Part shown: positions 1 to 11,300 of the stretch, one piece after another
Layout: each line of letters opens with the position of its first letter
Numbering within the stretch: position 1 is the first letter of the stretch
NCBI GenBank assembly: GCA_963969365.1
Contig: OZ017754.1
Coordinates: 2,542,001 to 2,606,000 of the forward strand
Length of the DNA stretch: 64,000 nucleotides
Source: Asterochloris sp. CNOR1
Taxonomy: Eukaryota > Chlorophyta > Trebouxiophyceae > Trebouxiales > Trebouxiaceae
Direction: 5' to 3'
Position numbers and translations under genes: made by a program
The notes under the pieces: generated by a model
What the model was told of the DNA's origin: nothing
The model's database searches: none
The model's input: only the letters and a program-made list of their open reading frames with translations

Positions 1-531
1 AGGGATTGCTTTGGCCTGCATACAAATTTATTGTCAGCTACACAACAAAGCTCATCAATTTCATGATACAAGGATGCACACATGGCCCATGGAGTCTCAG
101 CCAGTGAGGGGTGGTGCATTGCACATGCTGGCTTGGCTGGTATCAGGCTGTGTGTCATGTAACACATGTGAGATTGGCTGCACCTGGACTTCTGTGGGCT
201 CCTCCAAGTTCTGCTCTGACAAAGCATGCAGCAGCTGCTCTGTGAGGCCTAGAGACGCAAAGGCTGCTGAGCGAATGGCTGCTTGCTCAGATGGCGCATC
301 TTGCAGCGCCATGGCAGCAGCGGCAGGCACCTGCAATGCTCTCCTGCAGCTGATGTGCGTCCTGTTGCACGTCTTGAGGTCGCCAGAGACATGCTGCAGG
401 AGACGGCATGAGCCATATGAGTGGGTATGCAGCCAGTATCTCAGTCTCGGCAGGATCAACAGGACCGGAGTGGATGATGAAAGCCGGAGCTGCATCATGT
501 TTTGAGGGCGCCAGATCACCAACTCATGCAA
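1..531 (-). CDS. DEAD-box RNA helicase, N-terminal part (runs off left edge)
   Basis: Two exons are visible. The first (531-184) ends with FASLGLTEQLLHAL...EPTEVQ, the Q-motif region that precedes the helicase core in DEAD-box ATP-dependent RNA helicases. It stops in phase 0 at CAG|GTGCAG. The intron (183-16) ends in ATGCAG, and the next exon (15-1) begins A-K-A-I-P, so the joined protein reads EPTEVQ-AKAIP, the canonical continuation. Walker A, DEAD and SAT motifs lie outside the window. The start is uncertain: ATG at 531 is the most upstream in frame, and several Met codons follow. The roughly 85 residues before the Q motif include an Arg/Leu/Ser-rich start (MMQLRLSSSTP) that could be an organelle transit peptide (inference). 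Family assignment is firm; the subfamily cannot be told. Confidence 0.85.
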
Positions 532-1485
532 CCTAAGTGGGACTGTGCGACAGCTCTGCGCCTCAAGCTTGCGAGTGACTGCTTCAAGGGGAGGCTCTCA
601 AGCCTCCATTCTTAGGTTTGCAGTGAGCACAGGAGCTCAAATAGATGTCTCCAGATGGGAGGGTTCACCCGTCAGGTCTGAACACACCTGTCAGATGACC
701 AGCACTGTGCCACAAGGCAAAGCTGGCTGGGGCCATGGAAGGCATACTGCATGCAGCAGCAGTAGCGTGCCGGGACTGTATCTTGTGCTCCGCATGCCTC
801 TGCTGCTTTTCTGAGCCGCCCCATGTCACAGCATACACCAGCTGTGCCACAGTATGTGTGAGACATCTTTTGCAGCACTCAGAAGGACCCTCGAAATTAG
901 TGGTACTGCAAGAGGAGGCCGTCGCCTATCATGATCCCCCAACAGCAGCTCAAGACCCTTTAGCTTGTGGGCTGCACAAGGTTGTTCTGCACAAGAAATC
1001 CTTCTCCATCAACTGCCCCAGCTGAGTTTCTCAGGTGTTGATCTCTGCGGACTGACATCAAATGTGAGACAACTGCCTTTTGCAAGCTTCTGTGCACAGG
1101 TGTATTGCAGTTATCATGGAGTAACACAGGCAGATGGCGTTGGGTTTTCCCAATTGCTGCACTAGAGGTGTTTATGGTGCACACAGGGAGCACATGTGCC
1201 CTGCTCAGCAGACATCCATAGCATGAGACTACTCAGCACTGGAGGCTGGGGGTGTTGCATGAAATGTTTGTGTAGCTATGGTTATTGTACATCAGCAAAT
1301 AAAGTCACTTTCCAGTCATTTGCCTTTCTTGCTATCAAGGTGGACCTCTGTGGCTTGCTGGTCCGGCGCTATACCTGTAGATGAGGCACCCCGCCTTTGT
1401 CTGCGTATCAATCATCAGGTGTTAGTCTCAATCGGCACTTGAACAAAAGCAAAATGCAACATACAAGCTCAAGCACAGCTATTAC
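532..1485. other. No confident gene
   Basis: This stretch lies between the presumed helicase start and the nearest exon of the next minus-strand gene. On the minus strand near 1020-965 a short open stretch follows a CAG acceptor-like site and could be a last exon of the acidic protein gene, but two frames are equally open there and I cannot choose. Nothing else is supported. Confidence 0.4.
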
Positions 1486-1971
1486 CTCAAAGCTTCCTCC
1501 TCTTCTGCCTCTGCCTTGTCCAGGAGCACAAATTTGTCCTCCTCTGCATCTCGATCCTCTGCTGCAAACAGGAGATGGTGTTTGCAATTGGTGTGAGCTC
1601 TGAAAAGGTGCAGATCCTGTCCCTCAATCTGAAGGAGCAATGCCAGGCAGCGCAGCATGCTGCATACATGCATCATCACACGAGAGGATGTTGTCCATTT
1701 GTGGCCGTAGCCACACATGTCGCTTGACCATATGTGGCAGCCAAAGAGAGCTGCCCACCTCAAATGGCAGGAGCAAGGAGCGGATTCAGCTGCTCTGGCA
1801 TGTCTGCGCCAGACCCACGCATATGCAGAGCCCCCAAGCAGAGGACATGATCAGCGCAACAATGTGGTGCCAAACAACGGCAGACACTCACCTGGTGTTG
1901 CCGTGCCAGGCAGTGGCACAGCCTCAGGTGCAACCTCATCGTCATCTTCAGGTGAGGGCTCCTCAGCGTAC
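1486..1971 (-). CDS. Unidentified acidic protein, two internal exons
   Basis: I do not recognise this gene. Two exons with good borders are seen. Exon 1971-1892 sits between CCTGCAG| and |GTGAGT and encodes an acidic, proline-containing stretch (YAEEPSPEDDDEVAPEAVPL). Exon 1628-1486 sits between CTTCAG| and |GTAATA and encodes a charged segment that begins IEGQDLHLFRAHTNC and ends in a run of Glu (EAEEEEALR). The phases (out 1, in 0) mean at least one small exon between them is missing from this model. Start and stop were not located; a possible last exon is near 1020-965. The gene is separate from CLPTM1, whose stop is at 2392, and probably from the helicase gene, although being upstream exons of the latter is not excluded. 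Confidence 0.45.
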
Positions 1972-2391
1972 CTGCAGGGACATGATCATGTCAGCACTGC
2001 TGCCCTTGACAGGACCAGCCTAAGAGTGCCGTGCAGCAGAGCTGCAGTAGGTAGTAGGGCGTCAGTAAGGTCTTGTTGCTTGATTGACAGCAGTACCTAC
2101 TCAGCTGAAGTTTGTGCAGTCTGAAGTGTACGAGTCACACTGCGTGCATGCTGCTACTTGCCGATGTAGATGACTGATGACTGGGGCGCTGCTGATGAAC
2201 ATGAGATATGGTGCTGCCCAGCGGCAGCTGCTGACCAGAATTTAGACAGCTATTTGGAGCCCAGCCCTCAACTGAATGGGCGCCTTGCTTATGCACGATG
2301 CAAAAACAGCAAGCCACATCAGCTAGCCCACCTACCTTTCCCCCCAAAAACGCTCAGCAAGAACTGGGCTGAGTCAATCGTTCAATAAGAC
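1972..2391. other. Spacer downstream of CLPTM1
   Basis: About 420 nt after the CLPTM1 stop, presumably holding its 3' UTR and the unseen upstream exons of the acidic protein gene. I see no clear exon or repeat. Confidence 0.4.
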
Positions 2392-5300
2392 TCACCCAAA
2401 CTCATTGGCACGCCGCTTGTCCACACGGTAGATCCAGCGCTGGTACAGGTAGATCAGGAAGATGACGTCGTCCCTGAACACGCTGAGCCGGTGCAGGAGG
2501 GGCATCTTGATGACAAAGGCAAACAAATCGTCAATGATGGTGTTGAGGAACTTGAAGGTCATCTGACGCCAGGGGAGGGCGGCCACGGACTTGAGCTTGT
2601 AGTTGATGTACAGCTGCAGCAGTAAAGTGTGCACTGATAAGCAAAACCAAAAGTGGGTGAGTTGCCACATGTGGCGGAATGAGACTTGCAGCTATTCCAG
2701 CAGAATTGATCTGCCAATGACAAGCAATATCTGAATGGGAGAGGTGCATGGAACAGAAGCAGCTTGCCTGCAAGTGCACTTTTGCTGTTGGCAGGCAGTC
2801 ACAGTACCTGCTTGAATGTGTGCCTCCTGTCTGTCCCAAAGGGCAGTGCCAGCGAGGCAGAATAGCCTTCAGGGACAGGCTCTTGCAGGCTGCATTGTGT
2901 TGGATTCTGTCGGCACAGCTTTGCTTGCCTGGGGGACCATCATGATGAAACCAAAACTGTAGACCGCCCCCACGAGGGAGCTCAGCAGCCAGCTGTACCA
3001 GCTCTTGTGGGTTTTGTAGATGAGGGCGTACACTGCATAACAGGCCACCAGGGGGTACACCAGGTAGCTGGTGTACTGGATGGCCTCAGCGTCATACTGC
3101 TTAGTCTTGCTGGCGTTGTCGTAGCCTGCAGAGGTGAGCGAGATGTAAGTGTGTGCTTGATGATGCTGGTGCTGGCAGTGCATGTACGCAGGTGGGCACA
3201 GCTTGAAGCACGCAACCCACGTGTCAGCTGCAAAAGGCTTTCGGGGTGGCAAAACTTGCCAACGCAGTCTTGGTCTGCTCAAATGTAACTGGCTGCAACG
3301 GTAGCCAGCATGTCCTTCAGCAAGACTGCACATGCAGTGCCCATCTGTCAGCTTTTGGCTGCACTTGCATGCCTGCAATTACGGTGGGCTGCAGCGCCAA
3401 CACATCAGGGGAAGCAAACACAGACCTGCAGACTCACCATCTCCCTTCATTGGACATGCGGACTGAAAACAATTGAAATGCTTGAGGGGCCTGCCCCATG
3501 TGTTGGGTAAGCACTTCTAGGCATTGTTAGGCAGCATCACTGGCATGTCCCATGCTCTGGAACCCCAAGATAGGCCACATGTGTGTCATGCATCTATGAT
3601 GCTCTGGAACCACTCACCCTGCTTGTCCTTGAAGGCCAGCATGGGGAACCTCCCTGAGCGGTTAATCGTGACGTCCATGGCCTTCGTGACCTTCCAAAAC
3701 TCAATGGCCGTCCCGATGCCGCTGCTGGCAATGATCACCATGCTGGTCTCAGAGTCCAACAGGTACAGGAAGATGATCAGCTGCAGCGCAGCGTCATTGG
3801 ATGTTGGAAGCATGTGTTGTACAAGTGGTGCAGCAGGGGAGCAGGAGGACTCGTGTCTGGGATCATCCCAGGAATGATTGTAATTGCTGTGACATCTGCG
3901 CAGTATATTTGAGCCCTACAGGTGCAGCGTTTCTATCAGTGCCTTGGCATCAAGTCATTTTGCAGTGGAGGTAGTGGTGCAGGTGGTGACAGGGCAGTTC
4001 ATCCTTTGCAGGCATGCTGGCGGCAGCCTGCCTAGACTTCGCCAAGAAGCAGGCATGCGTGGCCAGCAGCAGCACAGGCAGTCAGTGCCCTGGGTGCACA
4101 AAACGCTCTGCTTATCTTTATCTTGCAGTCCCACAGTATTCACAGCTCTGCAACAGAAGCAGACAAGCACTTCTTGCTCACCCAGCAGGTACATCATTCC
4201 CACACGATGCCCACATGTCTGCCTGCAGGGCGCAACAAGCATGCGCGCCTCTGATAGCGCCAGCCCACCTGACAGAAGCAGTTGATGCCCACGGTCCTGA
4301 CAGACAGCCCCTCGACGCTCTTCTTGTTGCGCCAGAACCCAATGTCGTTCTTGAATGCGAAGAAGTCAAACACTGAGTGCAACAGGGACACCACGAAGGT
4401 AATGGCCAGGTAGATGGGGTTGCCCTCCAACAGGACTCGCTTGAGCTCGTCGGACTCTCCCTCTCCCATGGCACCCCAGGATTGCTGCACAGCAAAAGGG
4501 TACATGCTCAGCAGGCGTGCGTCCGGATTGGGTGACAGCAGGCGAAAGGGTTTCATGTTGCTCGCGCTCCTGATTTGCAAGAAAGCCAGGTGATATCTCA
4601 CTTCTGGCTGCAGTGCAGATGGGTGAGGTTCTGCTTTGACGCTCAAGCTTGTGGAGTGCCTTTGGACTCACTGGGCTGTTGGGACACGGCTCCAAGACCG
4701 CTGCATGGCAAGAAGCCAGACACTGGCTTGCTTGCCTGCAGATGTGGCACTCTGCCTGGGAACACCGGTCTGCATTTTTTGCAGCAGCCTCAAGCATGTG
4801 GAACGCGCCTCGCCACTAGCCCTGTCCACATGGCAGAGTGCTGACAGGCGGAACACAGGTCTGCTGATGCTGCACAGCTCACCCTGTGCTTGGAGGTGTT
4901 ACCCTCTGCCATGGGCCAATATTTTCACATCTGTCAGGGAAACAAGCTTTGCACCAGAAGAGAGTTTGCACTGCCTGGCAACCCCAGCTCTACTGTAGGG
5001 CGTGCAAAGCAGATCTGTCACACCGGCGTGCAGCTCCCCACCTGCATGTTGAAGCTCTGCTCCATCTGGGTGAAGATGGTCCACTTCCACATGCTCATCC
5101 CGCTGAGCGAGAAGTGCAGGGTGACCTCGTCCACGGTCTCATTCAGGGGGATCAGGTGATCTCGCAGCAGCCAGAACTCGTTGAAGAACAGGGTGGGCGC
5201 GTACTCCATGCGCACTGGGTCCAGGCTCATGTGAGGGGCTATCTGCAGCAATGAACCATACATCACAAACGAGCCAGAAGACTACGGGAAAAGGCCATAC

Positions 5301-8064
5301 TCCATGGGCACAGGGTCCCGGTTCGTGTGGGATGCCAGGTGCAGAAGGAAGGGAAGGAGCATGGTTGAAAGCTGGCGGTCCTGAAGGAAGGGATTGTCAC
5401 AACACCAGGGTGCAGACATGCGTGCGCTTCAACCTGCGCCTGCAGCAGGGAGACGCAAGCGTCTGCGCAAAGCTGCAAGGCATGCTGCCTGCACGACTGG
5501 CAGTTCTGCATGACCAGCTGGTTGCCACAAAAGACGCACAGTGTGAAGGTGGTGGGCCATCATCTCTTTTTGCAGCCTCTGCTGCAGTGTTGAGTGGACA
5601 TCAACGCCATAAGCTCTGCTGGGCATCAAGCTCATGAGGCTGACCATGAGACAGACTTCTGCCCAGCGGAAGTGTTGACAATGTGCGCCTGCTGCAGGGA
5701 TGACTTAGTTTCCACAGATGAAGTTGCTGTCAGCCCCAGCGCATGACTCAACCGGCAAGGTCGGCCCCTGGTCATGCTCACAGATTCTCACCCCGGCTCA
5801 AGCCTTAAAAGGCAGGTGCAGCCCAGCCCTGTTCTGACCTGGGCAGGGATGGCCTTGGCCCCATAGACCTGAAAGTCGTCCACCACTGCCACAGTCATGT
5901 TGGGCTTCAGATAAGAGATAATTTTGCGAGGGGCTGCTGCCAGCTCCTTCTGCTTTTCCTGCAGGTTTGAGAGCACAAAAGATGTTCCCAACTTGTTGTT
6001 TAGGAGGCAGGGCGCTGCCAGGTATTCTGTGCAGGCTGCAAGACAGGTGCAAAGCAAATGCACTGCAGGGACCAGGAGACGGCACCTCATGGAAGTTAAA
6101 TGCAGTTTGAAAGCACCTTTCATGCATTGATTAGTAACCAGTCTCACGCTGGGATTGTGTAGGGCCCGTGCGTGCAGCTGCTGGATGCATGTGTGCCTAC
6201 ATGATGCTCCTGGGCATTAGTGATGCAGTGATGAGTGCGTTGCGGAGGCTTTCTACAGAAGAGGGGTTGCGTGTCTGGTGATCGATGCTGGTACAGGCAG
6301 TGCCCATTGTACAACTGCTGTCTGCAGGGTGCTGGCGAGGTTGACAACATACCCCTTTGCACAAGCTGCGAAAAGGTCTAGTGTGCAGGGGCCAACCTGA
6401 CGGCCAAGTGTGCCCATAATTGCTTGCTCGCCAGCAAGCTGCACCTCTTCAGTCCTTGGGCAGCCCCAGGGGTGTGCACATGGCTCACTTGAGTGCTGAC
6501 TGAGCCTGAGTCGTCTTTGCTGGACAGCAGGTTGACCCCCGTCTTGTTGCGCATCTCTGGCAGGTAGGCCGTCAAGGCTGCAGCATGGGCACAAGTTTGC
6601 TCATCGACATCCGTGGCCAGCTGGCAACGTCAATGCACAGCGTGCAGGAGACAGCCCTGTCTGGCAGCAAGCCACTGCTGCTGTCATGTGTCTCTGATTG
6701 GCCGGCGTATCTGTCCGTCAGGTGTGACAGGACATCTTAAAGCTATAACTTGCAGGCCATGCGTGGCAGAGCTAAAACCATCCTGCTTAAGTTCTAAGCC
6801 CCACAGCAACCTTCTGTTGCAAGGCAGCAGGAGGGGCTGCACCCCTGCTTCAACATACGAGATGTCCATGACATGGGGGGCTCAGGCCGTGTCTGGAGCA
6901 CTGGCATCCTTGCAGAGCAGCCTCTGAGTGCCCACCATGAGTTTTCCAGAATATGGTGTCGGGGTCGAAGTCCTGCTCGCGTGGACTGGTGGGGCTCCCA
7001 GGGCGTGCAAACACAGCGTGCAAGTACACAGTGGCATTGTTGTGGGCTGCCTGCAGCATCATGGTGCGACATCGGTGTCAGATCTCGCAAATGCAATGTA
7101 GCTGTTTCGTGCTGCTGCTGAGGTCCTGCAGCAGCAGTATCTGGTAGTCATGTCATTGCGCTCATGCTCAGCAATAGACTGCCTGGCCATATCTGCTAAG
7201 CAGAGCAGCAGCAGAGAGCAACACTGCCATCTCCTCCATGCCCACCAGTGCAGGCTGATGCACCAGCGCATCCACCAAGCAGAGAAGCAGAAGAGCAAGA
7301 CCTGCTTGTGTTGCATGCCACCGATGAGCGTGTCAGACACAATGCTGCCAGGGCGAGGCCAGCTCAGCGTAGGTGCTGCCAGGCAGGCACCTCGCAGAGC
7401 TTGTACAGATAGGGGGTGGTCAGCTCAAGCCCCATGGCCAGGCTTGCACAAGCCAGGATGGCGACCAATGCCTCTCAGCAGCCTGTCGCATCTGCTGCGT
7501 GTGCACGGCCAGTGAAGAAGCACCCCTGTGCAACCTCTTGGCTTCTTTCCTGCTGCAACTTTGCCTGGCCCAAGATCAGGTCATAGTGAGCTCGCAGCAG
7601 GGTTGACCACCTTGGAGGGCTTGTACAAGTAGCTGGTGGTCAGTTCTGGTCCTGTGGCCAGTGGCACAGCCTGCTTGCTCCAGATGAGCTCCCCATCTGC
7701 CCAGGAGCTGCTCTCTGACAGGTAGAGTGCAAAGTCCTGCAGAGTCAGAACACTTGGGCTTGACAGCAGCAAGCACTGCTGGGAGCACTGCAAAGCTGAT
7801 TTGTAGAGTGACTGCTGACCAACACATCAGGCTCACCATGGGCTGGCTGCGATTGAATTTGGGGAGGTACATATCATGCCTATTCTGAACATTTGGCTGA
7901 GGCTTCTTGGCTCCTCCACCAAAAAACTGCTTTAGGAAGAAGAACATCATGACACACTTGACAATCGTGCCTGTCCAGCTCTCATTCCTCTGCTGCTGCT
8001 GACCATTGCCTGTGGCAGCGGCAGGCTGACCTGCAGCTTGCACTTGCTGGGATTGGGGCGGCAT
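2392..8064 (-). CDS. CLPTM1: CLPTM1 family transmembrane protein, complete
   Basis: Ten exons join in consistent phase: 8064-7837, 7736-7611, 7050-6936, 6577-6489, 5958-5839, 5242-5042, 4484-4269, 3780-3618, 3125-2929, 2613-2392. Total 1677 nt, 558 aa plus stop, typical of the CLPTM1 (cleft lip and palate transmembrane protein 1) family. After a Gln-rich start comes a hydrophobic anchor (VKCVMMFFFLKQFF). The luminal half has NNATVYLHAVFA, a Pro-rich loop and MSMWKWTIFTQMEQSFNMQ. The membrane half has HSVFDFFAFKNDIGFW, KTHKSWYSWLLSSLVG, LYINYKLKSVAALPW, IDDLFAFVIKMP and the C-terminus YLYQRWIYRVDKRRANEFG, all near-identical to the animal and plant family. Known members are ER/Golgi multipass proteins; animal CLPTM1 acts in receptor retention and the related CLPTM1L is a lipid scramblase, so the algal role is unknown. 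The start is the first ATG before the Gln-rich segment. The intron after 2929 begins GC (CAG|GCAAGC). Two introns carry degenerate copies of neighbouring exon ends. Confidence 0.95.
5200..5345. repeat. Partial exon duplication in CLPTM1 intron
   Basis: The 5' end of CLPTM1 exon 6 with its acceptor (5200-5248, plus-strand text ...tactccatgcgcactgggtcc...) recurs in the preceding intron at about 5293-5345 (...tactccatgggcacagggtcc...). On the minus strand the copy reads HTNRDPVPMEYG beside the real MSLDPVRMEYA. Confidence 0.75.
7385..7672. repeat. Partial exon duplication beside CLPTM1 exon 2
   Basis: The 3' part of exon 2 (7672-7611 on the minus strand) encodes ATGPELTTSYLYKPSK before |GTGGTC. 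A diverged copy downstream in the same intron (about 7445-7390) reads AMGLELTTPYLYKLCE and ends at GAG|GTGCCT, so both the frame and a GT dinucleotide are kept. Confidence 0.8.
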
Positions 8065-8339
8065 GGTGGCCGGGATCGTTGAGCCAGGGCAAGAAAGCTC
8101 TTCAAATTTCCACACTGCCATCCATTCAGCAAAGAAATCAAGTGAACATGCACCCATGGTGATTATCTGACAGGAGGACTTCATTCAGGCCTCAATAGAT
8201 AGGTACAGAGGCAGCAAGTGCACTATCTGGCAGGGCTACAAAAGCCACAAAGGGTGCCAGAGAAACAATAGCAGGAAACAAGCTGGCTTAAAGCCATGCA
8301 GCAAGACTGTACTGTCTATGGCAGGACCAAGGGTGTGCT

Positions 8340-11300
8340 CTAGCACTGCACAAGTGCTGCTTTCAGGCCTGACCAAAATCGAGGGTCTACCAATGGCCCG
8401 CCATAGGTCTTCTTTAAATGGCACTTGTCAGCCCAGAAGGTCCAGGATATGCAGGCTGGCAATTGGTCACAGGCACCTTTACACTGCAAGTGGTCGTTCA
8501 CTGTTGTGACTGAGAGGTCCTCCCCAGTCATGACGATGCCCTGGCTTAGTTCGAAGGCCGATACATCTGTTTCGGCGGCTTTGCTGAGAGCCCGCCACAG
8601 GGATGCATAGGTTGGTCGCAGGTTGGGAGCTTGCTGCTCGACATGGAAGGCCACCTGCATGCAGCAGTGAGTTGCAAGGAAGGCCATCTGCAAGGGGGGG
8701 AGGGGCGTGCGCATGTTGCTGCAGGCCATCAGCAGGCCCAAGACCTGCAGTGTAGAGTGCACATGGCAGCGGAGCATCCTGGCAGGTATGGCCAGGAAAG
8801 CAGAGCATCAAGTCTCACATAATGGGGCCACAGGAACACCAGGTAAAAGCAGTTTCATTCAGAACACTCAGGTAGGACTCAGGAGGCAGCACCTGCACCA
8901 CGCAAGACAGCAGGCAAGGAGTCTCCCCTAGTGCGCAGGTCACGTGCAAGGGAAACAGTACTAACACCCCAGAGTATCAGCTCAGATGTTATGCTCTGCC
9001 TGCAGAGACTGCTGCCAGATGGCTGGGAAGCTGCTGCTTGCACACTCCCTGTGTAAGCATTCAGGGCAAGCAGATCCCACACTGAAGACTGCACTCTGTA
9101 AGAAGCTTACCTGAATGTGCTCAGGCTTGAGGTGGTGGATGCAGGCAGTCTTGGTGCAGGGGTCACACGAGGGCCAGTAGGTGGTGTTGCTCTCAGAAGG
9201 GACGTGGATGCCTGGTGGCCAATCCAGCAGCTGGGTGTCTGCAGTGCCAGCCAGGGACGAACTCAGTCCAGGGCACCGAGCCCAGGTTGCTGGGGTAGGG
9301 CTCTCACAGCAACCGCTGGTCTGGCTTCCAGAGGGTGTCGAAGCCAATGTGGATCATGCGTGCACAGGATGCAGCCAGCCATGCCCAAGCAGGTGCATAC
9401 CTGCATGACATGTTTCCAGACAAGCAGCGCACCCCCTGCAGGGAGAGGCCACTTGCATGTGCTCCAGCCTGCTTGGAAGCACCCCGCCCAGGCAGGTGCA
9501 AAGGGCTGTCTGCACATTCATGTAGATCCACTTGCTTGCAGGTCCTTGCCTCGATTGACATTCCATACGGAGGGCAAAAGCTCAGGATACCATGCAGCGC
9601 AGAGCAGCCCTTGCATGGACTCAGCGACTGGATGCTGCTTACCATAAGGCCAGCATGGTGGCTGGTATGGCAAGGCATGGCATGACATGGCATGGCATGA
9701 CATGGCATGGGCTGGCAAGGCATGGCATGGTATGGCATGGTATGGCATGGCTGGTATGGCATGGCATGATATGGTATGGCATGGCATGGCATGGCTGGCT
9801 ATGGCAAGGTGTGGTATGGCATGGCATGGCATGACTGGTATGGCATGGTATGGTATGGTATGGCGTGCCTGACATAAAGAGGGCCCGCCAACAAGGCTGG
9901 GTGCACATGCGTGTAGACCCGTGTGCCTTAGGGCCATGCAGTCAGGCATGGCATGGCATGGCATGGCATGGCATGGTATGGTATGGTATGGTATGGTATG
10001 GCGTGCCTGACATAAAGAGGGCCCGCCAATGAGGCTGGGTGCACATGCGTGTAGACCCGTGTGCCTTAGGGCCATGCAGTCAGGCATGGCATGGCATGGC
10101 TGGTATAGCATGGTATGGTATGGTATGGCGTGCCTGACATCAAGAGGGCCCGCCAACAAGGCTGATTGCACATGCGTGTGGACCCTGTTTTTGTGCAGAG
10201 CAGACGTTCTGAGCAGCTTTGTGCCTCAGGGCGCAGTAGTGTTGCCAGCAGAGATGCTGAGCAGCCCTGTGCCTCAGGCCAAAGCACAATCTGGCCCAGC
10301 TAGAAGGGGTCCTGTGTTGGTGTAGGTGCGCTGCAGCAGGGAAGCGCCGCTGGCTGTCTGTCCATCCCCACAACATGTCACCCCTGGGTGTCTTCTGAAT
10401 AGAACAGGGCTCTATGTGCATTGCAGCACAGTGCAGCCCTCAACCCTACCTGCTTGGAGAATGCAATGAAGGGCGCGCATCTCTCTCTCTACATGCCATG
10501 TCTCAAGGCACCTGTTTGACTTGAGGCAGAGCCAACATCTTCTGCAGGGACTCACTGGGAGGGATGCCTGTCTCATTGAAGGGCACGCCTGCCAGGCGGG
10601 CACAGATTGCTGTCTGCACGTCTCCGTAGGAGTAAACTGCCTCCACCACTTCTTCGATGCACCAGTCAATGATGGACATCATTTGGCGCAAGCCAGCCCG
10701 CGAAAAGATCATGCCCTCCCCACCATGGGGCATCATGCCTCCTTCAAACTGCTGGCCTACAGCGCAGACAGCAATGCTGAGTGGGCAGGTAATGCTGCGC
10801 CTTGATGTGCTGATGGATCTCCTTCTGTTTCTGCCTTCCTTTGCATAAGCCTGCCAAACTGATGACCTACAGAATGCAGGCACGACACAATGAGCGCATA
10901 CACTGTTGAACCAAAAAGTGAGTCACCACTTTCAGTAACAGGTAACCACTGACTTTGACCAGGATGGCTGAACAAAGGTGTGGGGTGTTACTCCTGGGGG
11001 TCAAGCCCTGGACTTTCGTGTAGCTTCTGTTCCTGAGGCCAAGGAGCAGGTTGCAAGGCATGGGCCACCTAGCCGTCTGACCTGAATGTGGGTTGCTGCT
11101 GGGGCCAAAGCCGTAGAGGCCATTGCCCAGCAGCTGGGGTACCTCAGGGTCAAATGTGTCCAGCAGGTCCATCAGGTTGTTGACAAAGACGTATGCATCA
11201 TCGTCCAGGCCTGCAAAGGTTGTGGGAAGTTGCAGGGACAGCAATGGGCTACCAGCAGGCGAGCATGTGCTGGCAGTCCTGCCCCTTGTGCATGCTCTCA

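Noticed and set aside
2735-2945. Plus-strand open frames across CLPTM1
   Set aside because: They overlap introns and antisense of well-defined CLPTM1 exons and show no codon or family signal.
9518-10171. Long open frames with MPCHAIPYH- or MAWHGM-type repeats on both strands
   Set aside because: They are simple translations of the TGGCA/TGGTA satellite, lie in an intron of GT31, and exist in several frames at once.
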